DNA of 64,000 bases from Aquibacillus saliphilus (GTDB lineage Bacteria > Bacillota > Bacilli > Bacillales > Amphibacillaceae): NCBI RefSeq assembly GCF_020404745.1, contig NZ_JAIZAP010000020.1:28058-92057 (forward strand). The letters run 5' to 3'. A model generated the notes under the pieces. The model was not told the DNA's origin. It searched no databases and was given only the letters and a program-made list of their open reading frames with translations. How positions within the stretch are numbered: the stretch's first letter is position 1; every line of letters begins with the position of its first letter. The translations under genes were made by a program, and so were the position numbers. Shown piece by piece: positions 50,701-60,658 of this stretch.

Positions 50701-50913
50701 GTCCATTATTGAAAATGAAAAAGTGCAATTTGTTGTTAATACGCTAACGTCCGGCAAACAGCCACGCTCTGATGGTTTTAGAATCCGTCGGGAAGCTGTT
50801 GAGCATGGGATTGCTTGTTTAACTAGCTTAGACACAGCCCAAGCAATCGTAAATGTAATTGACTCAACAACATTTACAGCACGACCGGTAGTAGAAAAAA
50901 GGACTGTTGTCTT

Positions 50914-50917
<4 letters not shown>
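47720..50917 (+). CDS. carB: Carbamoyl phosphate synthase, large subunit
   Basis: A 1065-residue enzyme with two homologous ATP-grasp halves: the first begins [22 protein letters not shown] and the second [20 protein letters not shown] near residue 555. The C-terminal MGS-like domain (about 930-1060) is the allosteric region. It makes carbamoyl phosphate from bicarbonate, ammonia and two ATP. It overlaps carA by 22 nt and pyrK by four (GTGA). Confidence 0.97.
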
Positions 50918-53290
<2,373 letters not shown>

Positions 53291-53304
<14 letters not shown>

Positions 53305-53914
53305 TCAAATAGCGAAAGATTTATATGAAATTGAAGCAGTTCAAATCAAGCCCGATCGTTCTTTTACCTGGACCTCAGGAATTAAATCCCCAATCTATTG
53401 TGATAATCGACTAACACTATCTTATCCAGCAGTTAGAGAAAAAATTGCTGAAGCATTTGTAGAGATTATTGAAGCAATGGATGAAAAGCCTGACGTAATT
53501 GCTGGTTGTGCTACTGCTGGAATTCCACATGCAGCTTGGCTTGCACAACGGTTAGGTTTGCCAATGGTGTATGTTAGATCTAAACCTAAAGCCCATGGTA
53601 AAGGAAACCAAATCGAAGGAAAGATAAAAAAAGGACAAAATGTTGTTGTTATTGAAGATTTGATCTCTACTGGTGGTTCCTCAATTAATTCCGCATTGGC
53701 TTTACGTGAAGCGGGTGCACATGTGCTAGGTGTTCTCGCCATTTTTAGTTATGGAATCAAACAGGCTAAAGAAAACTTTACGAGTAATAATTTATTTATT
53801 CGTACCATTACTGATTTTGATGCACTTCTTAAGGAGTTAATTGCCGTAGAAAGATTAACAACAAGTGAATTTGCCGACTTAATTAATTGGCGAGACGAGT
53901 TATTTACATCCTAA
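53291..53914 (+). CDS. pyrE: Orotate phosphoribosyltransferase
   Basis: A 207-residue enzyme making OMP from orotate and PRPP. The PRPP motif VVVIEDLISTGGSS is near residue 117, and YVRSKPKAHGKGNQIEG near 95 is the flexible loop. Last gene of the pyr operon, followed by a terminator. Confidence 0.96.
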
Positions 53915-53930
53915 AAAAACCTTCTATTAG

Positions 53931-53972
53931 TATATTCATGTAAACCGTTTGGTTCACATGAATATTTTTTTG
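53931..53972 (+). terminator. Terminator of the pyr operon
   Basis: ATATTCATGT and ACATGAATAT form a 10-bp stem, with an inner CC/GG pairing, followed by seven or more Ts. Confidence 0.92.
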
Positions 53973-53983
53973 GCTTTTTTACT

Positions 53984-53991
53984 GCTATAAT
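53984..53991 (+). promoter_or_regulatory. Extended -10 promoter of the aldehyde dehydrogenase gene
   Basis: TGCTATAAT at 53983-53991 is a perfect extended -10; the -35 region is a T-run with no clear hexamer. Confidence 0.6.
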
Positions 53992-54001
53992 CATAGTTAA
54001 A

Positions 54002-54018
54002 AGATTGTAATACAATCT
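54002..54018. promoter_or_regulatory. Operator-like palindrome before the aldehyde dehydrogenase gene
   Basis: AGATTGTA and TACAATCT form a perfect 8-bp inverted repeat around one A, placed about 11-27 bases after the -10 and before the ribosome-binding site. The size and place fit a repressor operator; no regulator gene is adjacent. Confidence 0.5.
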
Positions 54019-54037
54019 ATATTGGAGTTGGTCTAAG

Positions 54038-55408
54038 ATGAACAAGTATAATGAAATGCTAAAAAAGCAAAAACAATTTTTTTTCACTGACAAAACAAAA
54101 TCAGTCTCTTTTCGAATAGAAGCGTTGGAAAAGCTATTACAGGCAATTAAGAAATACGAAGAGGAACTAATGGCGGCATTGAAAATAGATTTAAATAAGT
54201 CTGCATTCGATGCTTATACGACTGAAATTGGAATTTTATATCAAGAAATCAAATTTAATAAACGTCATTTAAAAGAATGGACTAAACCTAACAAGGTTAA
54301 AACACCGTTAACACACACCGGTTCAAAGAGCTATATATATGCTGAACCCTATGGATCTACGTTAGTTATTGCACCGTGGAATTATCCGTTCCAGTTAGCA
54401 GTTGCGCCTATTATTGGGGCAATAGCAGCAGGAAATTGTGTGGTGTTAAAACCCTCAGAGCTTACACCTACAACATCTCAAGTCTTAAACAAACTTCTAT
54501 CCGAAACCTTTCCGGAAGAATACATCTGTGTAGTCGAAGGAGGGGTGGAAACTAGCCAAGCATTATTAAAGGAACCATTTGATTACCTATTTTTCACTGG
54601 AAGTGTATCAGTTGGTAAAATTATGATGGAAGCGGCTGCCAAACAACTTACCCCAATCACATTAGAATTAGGTGGTAAAAGTCCATGTATCGTACATAAG
54701 GATGCACATTTAAAATTAGCAGCGAAGCGGATTGCTTGGGGGAAATTCACTAATGCCGGACAAACTTGTGTAGCACCTGATTATTTATATGTCGATCGCC
54801 AAGTTAAACAAGAATTTTTAAGGGAATTACAGAAGTCTATCCTTGAATTATATGGTGAACAACCTCTCGACAACGAAGACTTCACCCACATTATTAACGT
54901 AAAGCACTTTAATCGATTATCCGCTTTTCTAACTGACGGAGAAACGTTACTTGGAGGAGGAACAGATAAAGATAGGCTTGTGATTGAACCAACCGTGTTA
55001 ACGAATATTAATTGGTCCGATAAAGTAATGGGAGATGAGATATTCGGTCCGATTTTACCGATTATGGAATATGAGAATTTAACCGATGTAATAAATGAAG
55101 TCAATCAACATCCGAAACCTCTGGCGCTGTACTTGTTTTCAGAAAGCAGAAAAATACAAGGACAAGTGATGACCCAAATTTCATATGGAGGAGGGTGTAT
55201 TAATGATACAATTTATCACCTTAGTTCACCGCACTTGCCATTTGGTGGTGTAGGAGCGAGTGGGATGGGTTCTTATCATGGTAAAGCAGGTTTTGACACA
55301 TTCTCACACAAGAAGAGCATCATGAAACAAACGACGAAGTTTGATATTCCGCTGAGGTATCCAAATGTAAAAGATGGACTAAAGAAGATTAAGTTGTTTT
55401 TAAAATAA
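54038..55408 (+). CDS. Aldehyde dehydrogenase (class 3 type)
   Basis: A 456-residue NAD(P)-dependent enzyme similar in size and order to B. subtilis YwdH. The general-base glutamate is in ELGGKSP (about Glu210) and the catalytic cysteine in NAGQTCVAPDY (about Cys244); cofactor-binding GSVSVGK is near 189. It should oxidise medium- or long-chain aldehydes; the substrate is not readable. GGAG lies 11 nt before ATG 54038. Stands alone between pyrE and the MHYT-GGDEF gene. Confidence 0.9.
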   Translation: MNKYNEMLKKQKQFFFTDKTKSVSFRIEALEKLLQAIKKYEEELMAALKIDLNKSAFDAYTTEIGILYQEIKFNKRHLKEWTKPNKVKTPLTHTGSKSYIYAEPYGSTLVIAPWNYPFQLAVAPIIGAIAAGNCVVLKPSELTPTTSQVLNKLLSETFPEEYICVVEGGVETSQALLKEPFDYLFFTGSVSVGKIMMEAAAKQLTPITLELGGKSPCIVHKDAHLKLAAKRIAWGKFTNAGQTCVAPDYLYVDRQVKQEFLRELQKSILELYGEQPLDNEDFTHIINVKHFNRLSAFLTDGETLLGGGTDKDRLVIEPTVLTNINWSDKVMGDEIFGPILPIMEYENLTDVINEVNQHPKPLALYLFSESRKIQGQVMTQISYGGGCINDTIYHLSSPHLPFGGVGASGMGSYHGKAGFDTFSHKKSIMKQTTKFDIPLRYPNVKDGLKKIKLFLK

Positions 55409-55447
55409 TGGAATTGACAAAGTCAGTTTGTAGTTGAATCTGGATTG

Positions 55448-55477
55448 TTGACTTAAACAAAACTATTAAGTTATAAG
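55448..55477 (+). promoter_or_regulatory. Candidate sigma-A promoter of the MHYT-GGDEF gene
   Basis: TTGACT (55448-55453) and TATAAG (55472-55477) are 18 bases apart, each one base from consensus, about 58 nt before the ATG. Confidence 0.5.
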
Positions 55478-55534
55478 TGTACATGATAAAATGCTAGTTT
55501 GATTACACTATTATTTTTTACAAGAGGTCATATT

Positions 55535-56794
55535 ATGGAAGAAATATCAGTAGCGTATAATTATCCTATAACTCTCATCTCATTTTTTATCGCAGTTATT
55601 GCGTGTTTCACTTCAATTGAATTGTTAGGAAGAGTATTATCTAATGTAAGAAATAAAGTCCGTTGGGTTTTAGCAAGTTCTATTACTATGGGAACTGGGA
55701 CTTGGACGATGCATTTTACTGGAATGCTTGCTTTTGAACCTAGTGTTCCTATTGTTTATGATGGAATTTACACTACACTCTCACTGATAATCCCAATTTT
55801 AACATCATTTTTTGCATTCTATTTAACTACAGTCACCTTCAAGCAGTTAAACTATAAAAGTCTATTTTTATCAGCTACTATACTGGGACTGGGATTATCT
55901 TCTATGCACTATATTGGAATGCGTGGAATGAAAATAGAAGCCTACATTGAACACAATTATATCCTTGTCATGTTTTCAATACTTATCGCATTAATTGCTT
56001 CCTTTGTATTACTAGTTGTAATCTTTAAAGTAAGAACTCAATTTTTATATATCTATCATTTTCCGGTTTCTGTTTTAATGGGGGTTTCTATAAGTTGCAT
56101 GCATTATGTTGGAATGGAATCTATGACATTATTTGAGAATGAAGAAAGTGGATTCCATGGACATTCGTCGATATGGGAAATTCATGTTAACTCGGACTTT
56201 ATGTTAATCAGCTCGGTCATAGTAACTATTACTATGATTGTAATCATGTACACTATCTCAATAAGAAATAAGAGCATTCAATCAAAAATTCATCATATGG
56301 CATATCACGATCCTTTAACCGGTCTGCCTAATCGCTATATGTTGAATGAGTATTTTCATAAAGCACTAGCTCGTTATAATCGTAATAATAAAGAATTTGC
56401 GGTTATCTTTTTAGATTTAGACAATTTTAAATTTATAAATGATACTATGGGTCATGATGTTGGCGATTATGTATTAAAACAAGTTGCAGTAAGATTGTTA
56501 AAAAGTGTACGTGATGGGGATGTTGTTACCCGCCGGGGTGGAGACGAATTTCTTATTTTATTGGACGGAATTGATGAGTCTCAAGTTAAAGAAGTAGCTG
56601 AACGTATTTTATCTAGTTTTACTGTACCTTTTATTTTGGGTGAAAAAGAGTGTTTTACTTCTTCCAGTATTGGAATTAGCATAGCTCCGATTGATGGACA
56701 AGATTTAGAAACACTTACTAAGTGTGCTGATAAAGCCATGTATTTGGCTAAAAAACAAGGTAAAAACAACTATCAATTTCATACAAATTGGTAA
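55535..56794 (+). CDS. MHYT-sensor diguanylate cyclase
   Basis: A 419-residue protein. The first 245 residues form a seven-helix MHYT domain with the repeated MHFTGM, MHYIGM and MHYVGM motifs, proposed to bind a metal and sense a gas such as oxygen, CO or NO. A GGDEF domain follows (about 265-415), with the intact active site RRGGDEF (335-339) and an RDGD inhibitory site five residues before it. It should make cyclic di-GMP under product inhibition. B. subtilis YkoW has the same arrangement plus an EAL domain, absent here. ATG 55535 after AGAGGT is chosen over 55499. Confidence 0.88.
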   Translation: MEEISVAYNYPITLISFFIAVIACFTSIELLGRVLSNVRNKVRWVLASSITMGTGTWTMHFTGMLAFEPSVPIVYDGIYTTLSLIIPILTSFFAFYLTTVTFKQLNYKSLFLSATILGLGLSSMHYIGMRGMKIEAYIEHNYILVMFSILIALIASFVLLVVIFKVRTQFLYIYHFPVSVLMGVSISCMHYVGMESMTLFENEESGFHGHSSIWEIHVNSDFMLISSVIVTITMIVIMYTISIRNKSIQSKIHHMAYHDPLTGLPNRYMLNEYFHKALARYNRNNKEFAVIFLDLDNFKFINDTMGHDVGDYVLKQVAVRLLKSVRDGDVVTRRGGDEFLILLDGIDESQVKEVAERILSSFTVPFILGEKECFTSSSIGISIAPIDGQDLETLTKCADKAMYLAKKQGKNNYQFHTNW

Positions 56795-56854
56795 ATAATT
56801 GATGAAAGATTTTTTCGCAAATCCCAGCACTATATAGTTTATTTGAAGTAAAAG

Positions 56855-56890
56855 GAAAGGCTACCCTGATAGGTAGCCTTAAATCTGGAC
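56855..56890. terminator. Hairpin between the MHYT-GGDEF gene and the DUF457 gene
   Basis: AAGGCTACC and GGTAGCCTT form a 9-bp stem with a 6-nt loop between convergent genes. The T-runs on either side are weak, so termination is only likely. Confidence 0.6.
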
Positions 56891-56927
56891 TTTTTCTAAA
56901 CAATCTGAAAAAGAGTATCTTTACTAT

Positions 56928-57569
56928 TTATATTTCTTTCGATGAAATTGGCAAAAATAGCTTAATTCCGCGTTTATTAAAGGGTAACAGTTTAAGGTCA
57001 CCAATCAAATGACTGACGTATCCAATTAAACATGCATAGAAAACACCATCAATGCCGAGTGCAAGTTCGAATTTGGAAGCAATAATCCCAAAGAAGATTA
57101 CACCTACTATCGAATGGGTGTAACTGCGATGTGGAAGAAAAGAAGCGATTAAAATATAAATCCCAAATAGAAGTAACCATTGTTCTTGTATATAGAATCC
57201 GCCTGTTAATACGCCGATACCTGTCATCGTTAGCATATGTTTTTGTCTTATGAATGACGATCCGACAATAATCCCCAATCCGATTCCAATAGAAACCCAA
57301 TTCTCTTTAGGCGTTCCCCCTTCATAAAAACTATAAAAGACCAACAGAATCCCGATTAACTGAGCGGTTTTTTGAATCACTTTATGAGAAAGGGTGATTT
57401 TGTCACGAAGCTTCCCGTCAATATCGAGATCAGGTATTAGTCCTGAAATCCCTGCTAATCCAACTAAAAGGATTGTCGTTGAAGGATTGGCTTGAAAAGT
57501 GTTTGCAACGATAAATCCTGATGTAGCTCCAATTGCTGCGTGTGTAGTTCCATTCACTTTTAATTCCAC
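56928..57569 (-). CDS. DUF457 (YdjM-type) membrane metal-dependent hydrolase
   Basis: A 213-residue membrane protein with about five helices. The conserved N-terminal His in THAAIGATSG, the SGLIPDLDIDGKLRDKITLSHK block with its aspartate pair and the central HRSYTHS motif are typical of the LexA-binding-associated YdjM/YvsG/YfhP family. These are predicted inner-membrane hydrolases with unknown substrates. It lies downstream of namA on the same strand, 24 nt apart, so the two may be cotranscribed. Confidence 0.8.
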   Translation of the reverse strand: MELKVNGTTHAAIGATSGFIVANTFQANPSTTILLVGLAGISGLIPDLDIDGKLRDKITLSHKVIQKTAQLIGILLVFYSFYEGGTPKENWVSIGIGLGIIVGSSFIRQKHMLTMTGIGVLTGGFYIQEQWLLLFGIYILIASFLPHRSYTHSIVGVIFFGIIASKFELALGIDGVFYACLIGYVSHLIGDLKLLPFNKRGIKLFLPISSKEI

Positions 57570-57593
57570 CTTAGTATGTTTAGAAAGATTATG

Positions 57594-58610
57594 TTAAATA
57601 CTGTAGCCAGCATCAAGCTGTTTAGGTGTGAGTTTTTTGCCTCCTAATGCTAATGAGGCTTCATTTGCCCAATAAGGATTTCTTAGCATACCTCGGCCAA
57701 CAGCAACTAAATCAGCTTTTTGATCTAGAATCACCTGATTACTAAAATGGGTATCATCCATTCTACCAACTGCTATAATTGGGATATTTAGCTCTTGTTT
57801 AAATTTATTCGCGAAATCGACTTGGTATCCAAGCCCAGTCGAAGAGGGACCATTTCTACTTTCGCCTCCAGAAGAAACATCAAACATATCAACGCCTGCT
57901 TCCTTATAGCGTTTTGCTAGATCAATTGAATAATCTAAATCATAACCACCAGGACCATACTCGACAGCTGAAATTCTCATAATTAGCGGCATGTCTTCTG
58001 GAAGTACTCTTCTAGCTGCTTTAATAATTTCTACGCCAAAAAGGCTCTTGTCATCGCCGTATTTATCTGTTCGTTGATTGGTAAGAGGGGACTGGAATTG
58101 GTGTATTAAGTATCCATGTGCACCATGTAGCTCAATTGTATCAACGCCTGCCTTAATTGCGCGTTCAAAAGCTAATTCGAATTTAGTAACCAGCTGTTCC
58201 ACTTCTTTTGTTGTCAGCTCTCTAGGTGCTTTATAATCATCAGAAAAAGCAACCGATGTACTAGACACAGGCTGATCTGCATCTTCAGCTTTTCTTCCGG
58301 CATGAGCAATTTGAATACCAACCTTTGCTCCGTAACTATGACAGCTATCAATGATTTTTTTGAAAGCTGGTATGTGGTCATCAGACCAGATACCTAGGTC
58401 AAAATCTGAAATTCTACCGTCTGGCTCTACATCGGTCATTTCCATTAATATTAATCCAGTGCCACCTATTGCTCGGCTCGTATAGTGAGAGAAATGCCAA
58501 TCATTTGGTATTCCATCTTTTGCAGTAACTGAATACTGGCACATCGGCGACATAACAATTCGATTCTTGAGAGTCAAATCTTTCAATTCAAAAGTCTTTA
58601 GTAAGTTCAT
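57594..58610 (-). CDS. namA: NADPH dehydrogenase (YqjM-type old yellow enzyme)
   Basis: A 338-residue FMN TIM-barrel enoate reductase. The redox-tuning cysteine and partner tyrosine of the YqjM class appear in MSPMCQYS (Cys24, Tyr26), followed by IQIAHAGRKA, ELHGAHGYLIHQF and VGRGMLRNPYWA. These enzymes reduce activated C=C bonds and are linked to oxidative stress responses. The symbol is by family similarity; several related OYE genes exist in Bacilli. Confidence 0.82.
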   Translation of the reverse strand: MNLLKTFELKDLTLKNRIVMSPMCQYSVTAKDGIPNDWHFSHYTSRAIGGTGLILMEMTDVEPDGRISDFDLGIWSDDHIPAFKKIIDSCHSYGAKVGIQIAHAGRKAEDADQPVSSTSVAFSDDYKAPRELTTKEVEQLVTKFELAFERAIKAGVDTIELHGAHGYLIHQFQSPLTNQRTDKYGDDKSLFGVEIIKAARRVLPEDMPLIMRISAVEYGPGGYDLDYSIDLAKRYKEAGVDMFDVSSGGESRNGPSSTGLGYQVDFANKFKQELNIPIIAVGRMDDTHFSNQVILDQKADLVAVGRGMLRNPYWANEASLALGGKKLTPKQLDAGYSI

Positions 58611-58687
58611 ATCGATTTTCCTTTCTTAATTAAAGGTGATCTTGTTTAGAATTTTCAACTTAATGGAGAAAATAATAATGTTAAATA

Positions 58688-58732
58688 AAAAAAGAATCAA
58701 GCAAACTGACTTAGCCAGCTTGCTTAATTCTA
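58688..58732 (-). terminator. Terminator of rqcH
   Basis: On the minus strand AGAAT-AAGCAA pairs with TTGCTT-ATTCT and is followed by seven Ts, directly after the rqcH stop. Confidence 0.88.
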
Positions 58733-58739
58733 ACTGAAC

Positions 58740-60461
58740 TTATTTCGGTTTTTCTTTTAATTTTTCAACTATTTCTACTTCAGGTGTAACGAATAGAGTT
58801 TTTTGATTATCGTATGTCACAAATCCTGGTTTTGCGCCATTTGGTTTTTTGACATGGCGAATCAAAGTGTAATCTACTGGTACAGAAGCAGATTGTTTTG
58901 ATTTACTAAAGCTTGCTGCTAATTGTGCTGCTTCAAATAACGTTTCATCACTTGGATTTCGATCTCTAATTACAACATGTGAGCCTGGGATATCCTTAGT
59001 ATGTAACCAAAAGTCATCCCTAGCTGCCATTTTTGTCGTTAAATATTCATTCTGCTTATTGTTTTTCCCAACCAAGATTAACGTGCCATCGCTGGCAAAA
59101 AATTGCTCTGGTTCTGGCTTCTTCGTTTTTTTATTTTTTTTCTTTTGTTGTTTTGGTTTTGATTTCAGATAGCCTTCTTCTCGTAGTTCATCTCTAATTT
59201 CTTCAATATCCTGAACTCTTGCTCCGTCGATTTGCTGAATTAGTTCGTCTAAATAGTTAATTTCTTGTTCAGCTTTTGTCAGTTCTTGGACGACCATTTG
59301 TTTCGATTTTTTTAGTTTTTGGTACGTTTTAAAGTAGGATTGAGCATTCTCACTAGGTGTTTTGTTTGGATTTAGCTCAATAGTTATTTCGTTTTGTTCT
59401 GGATCATAATAATCAACTACGGATGCAACTTTATCTCCATGTTTTAGTACATGCATATTAGCAGTTAATAATTCACCTAACCGTTGATAGCTTTCGGCTT
59501 GTTCAGCTTTAGTAAACGCCTGATTTAGTTTTTTTATTTTACGGATATTCTTATCTCGTTCATTTTTAAGAAATCTTATCAAGTCACCTGCTTGTTGTTT
59601 CACTCGATCTCTTTCGGCTTTCCCTGAATAAAATTTGTCTAATAAAGTACTAATCGTGGGAAAGCTTTCTTTATTTTCTTCGGATACTGATGAAAGAGAT
59701 AATACATAAAAATCTAGCTTTTCTCCTTTTATCAACTCTGGTTGATAATTGTGATTTACAAGAGTCGACTGTAAATCAGAAAAAACCTTTTTATACGCTT
59801 CATAAGAGCCTAGGTTAGCTTTTTTCACAATTTCTGTTGCTATTAGTGGTGAAAATCCCATAAAATTACTAACTATTTGTTTATCAATCTTGCCAGCATT
59901 AAAATCAAGCTTCTTAATAAATGTTTCTTCGTCAGTAGTAATCGGATTAATCTTACCTTGGTCTGGTGGGAGTTTATATTCCTGACCAGGCATGATTGTT
60001 CGATGTCTATTTTGCGTGGGCGGTACATGTTTAATACTGTCAAGGATGTGCCCTTTTTCTTTGTCCACCAATAGAATATTACTATGTTTGCCCATTACTT
60101 CGATAATTAAAGTCTTTTGTGTTTCATCTCCAATTTCATTTTTACCTTTTGTATGAAATAAAACAATTCGTTCATTTTCATATTGTTCAACAGACTCGAT
60201 TACTCCACCTACTAAATGCTTTCTAAGGAGCATACATAACATAGATGGCTCTTTAGGGTTCTGGTAATTATCTGTTGTCAGGTGAAACCGAGCATAACTA
60301 GGATGTGCGGATAATAGTAATGTTTTGTTTTTTCCTTGGTTCCTTATTGTCAGTAATAATTCTGATTCTGTTGGTTGGTATATTTTCAATAATCGACCAG
60401 AGACAAGTTCGTTGTTTAGCTCATGCGTCATTGCTCTAGTTACTATTCCATCGAATGCCAT
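58740..60461 (-). CDS. rqcH: Ribosome quality control protein RqcH (NFACT family)
   Basis: A 573-residue NFACT protein (formerly YloA, also annotated FbpA-like). Order: NFACT-N domain (MAFDGIVTRAMTHELNNELV), helix-hairpin-helix region, two coiled coils (about 270-450, with LTKAEQEINYLDELIQQI) and the C-terminal NFACT-R domain with DFWLHTKDIPGSHVVIRDRNP near residue 502. RqcH recruits tRNA-Ala to stalled 50S subunits and adds C-terminal alanine tails that mark incomplete proteins for decay. GAGGTGAT lies before the ATG. It is divergent from yloB. Confidence 0.94.
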   Translation of the reverse strand: MAFDGIVTRAMTHELNNELVSGRLLKIYQPTESELLLTIRNQGKNKTLLLSAHPSYARFHLTTDNYQNPKEPSMLCMLLRKHLVGGVIESVEQYENERIVLFHTKGKNEIGDETQKTLIIEVMGKHSNILLVDKEKGHILDSIKHVPPTQNRHRTIMPGQEYKLPPDQGKINPITTDEETFIKKLDFNAGKIDKQIVSNFMGFSPLIATEIVKKANLGSYEAYKKVFSDLQSTLVNHNYQPELIKGEKLDFYVLSLSSVSEENKESFPTISTLLDKFYSGKAERDRVKQQAGDLIRFLKNERDKNIRKIKKLNQAFTKAEQAESYQRLGELLTANMHVLKHGDKVASVVDYYDPEQNEITIELNPNKTPSENAQSYFKTYQKLKKSKQMVVQELTKAEQEINYLDELIQQIDGARVQDIEEIRDELREEGYLKSKPKQQKKKNKKTKKPEPEQFFASDGTLILVGKNNKQNEYLTTKMAARDDFWLHTKDIPGSHVVIRDRNPSDETLFEAAQLAASFSKSKQSASVPVDYTLIRHVKKPNGAKPGFVTYDNQKTLFVTPEVEIVEKLKEKPK

Positions 60462-60479
60462 TGGATCACCTCGTTACAA

Positions 60480-60508
60480 ATTATAGCATGGGAGGACTTG
60501 CACACAAA
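60480..60508 (-). promoter_or_regulatory. Extended -10 promoter of rqcH
   Basis: On the minus strand TGCTATAAT (60488-60480) is a perfect extended -10, with TTGTGT (60507-60502) 16 nt upstream as a weak -35. The leader would be only about 15 nt. Confidence 0.65.
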
Positions 60509-60658
60509 CCCTAAGAATTTTGATTTTAGATTTATGTTAGAACCGGTATTTATAGGTATTTATAGTAAGCCCATATAGCTAGACTATAATTATAGCATTT
60601 TTCGGGACAAGTCTGAATACATATGAAAGTGACTGACTCGTACATGGAGGAATGCTAT

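Noticed and set aside
54038..58610. Accessory block as a coherent new pathway
   Set aside because: Aldehyde dehydrogenase, MHYT-GGDEF, DUF457 and OYE genes lie in two orientations with separate promoters and no shared theme, so a common system is not supported.
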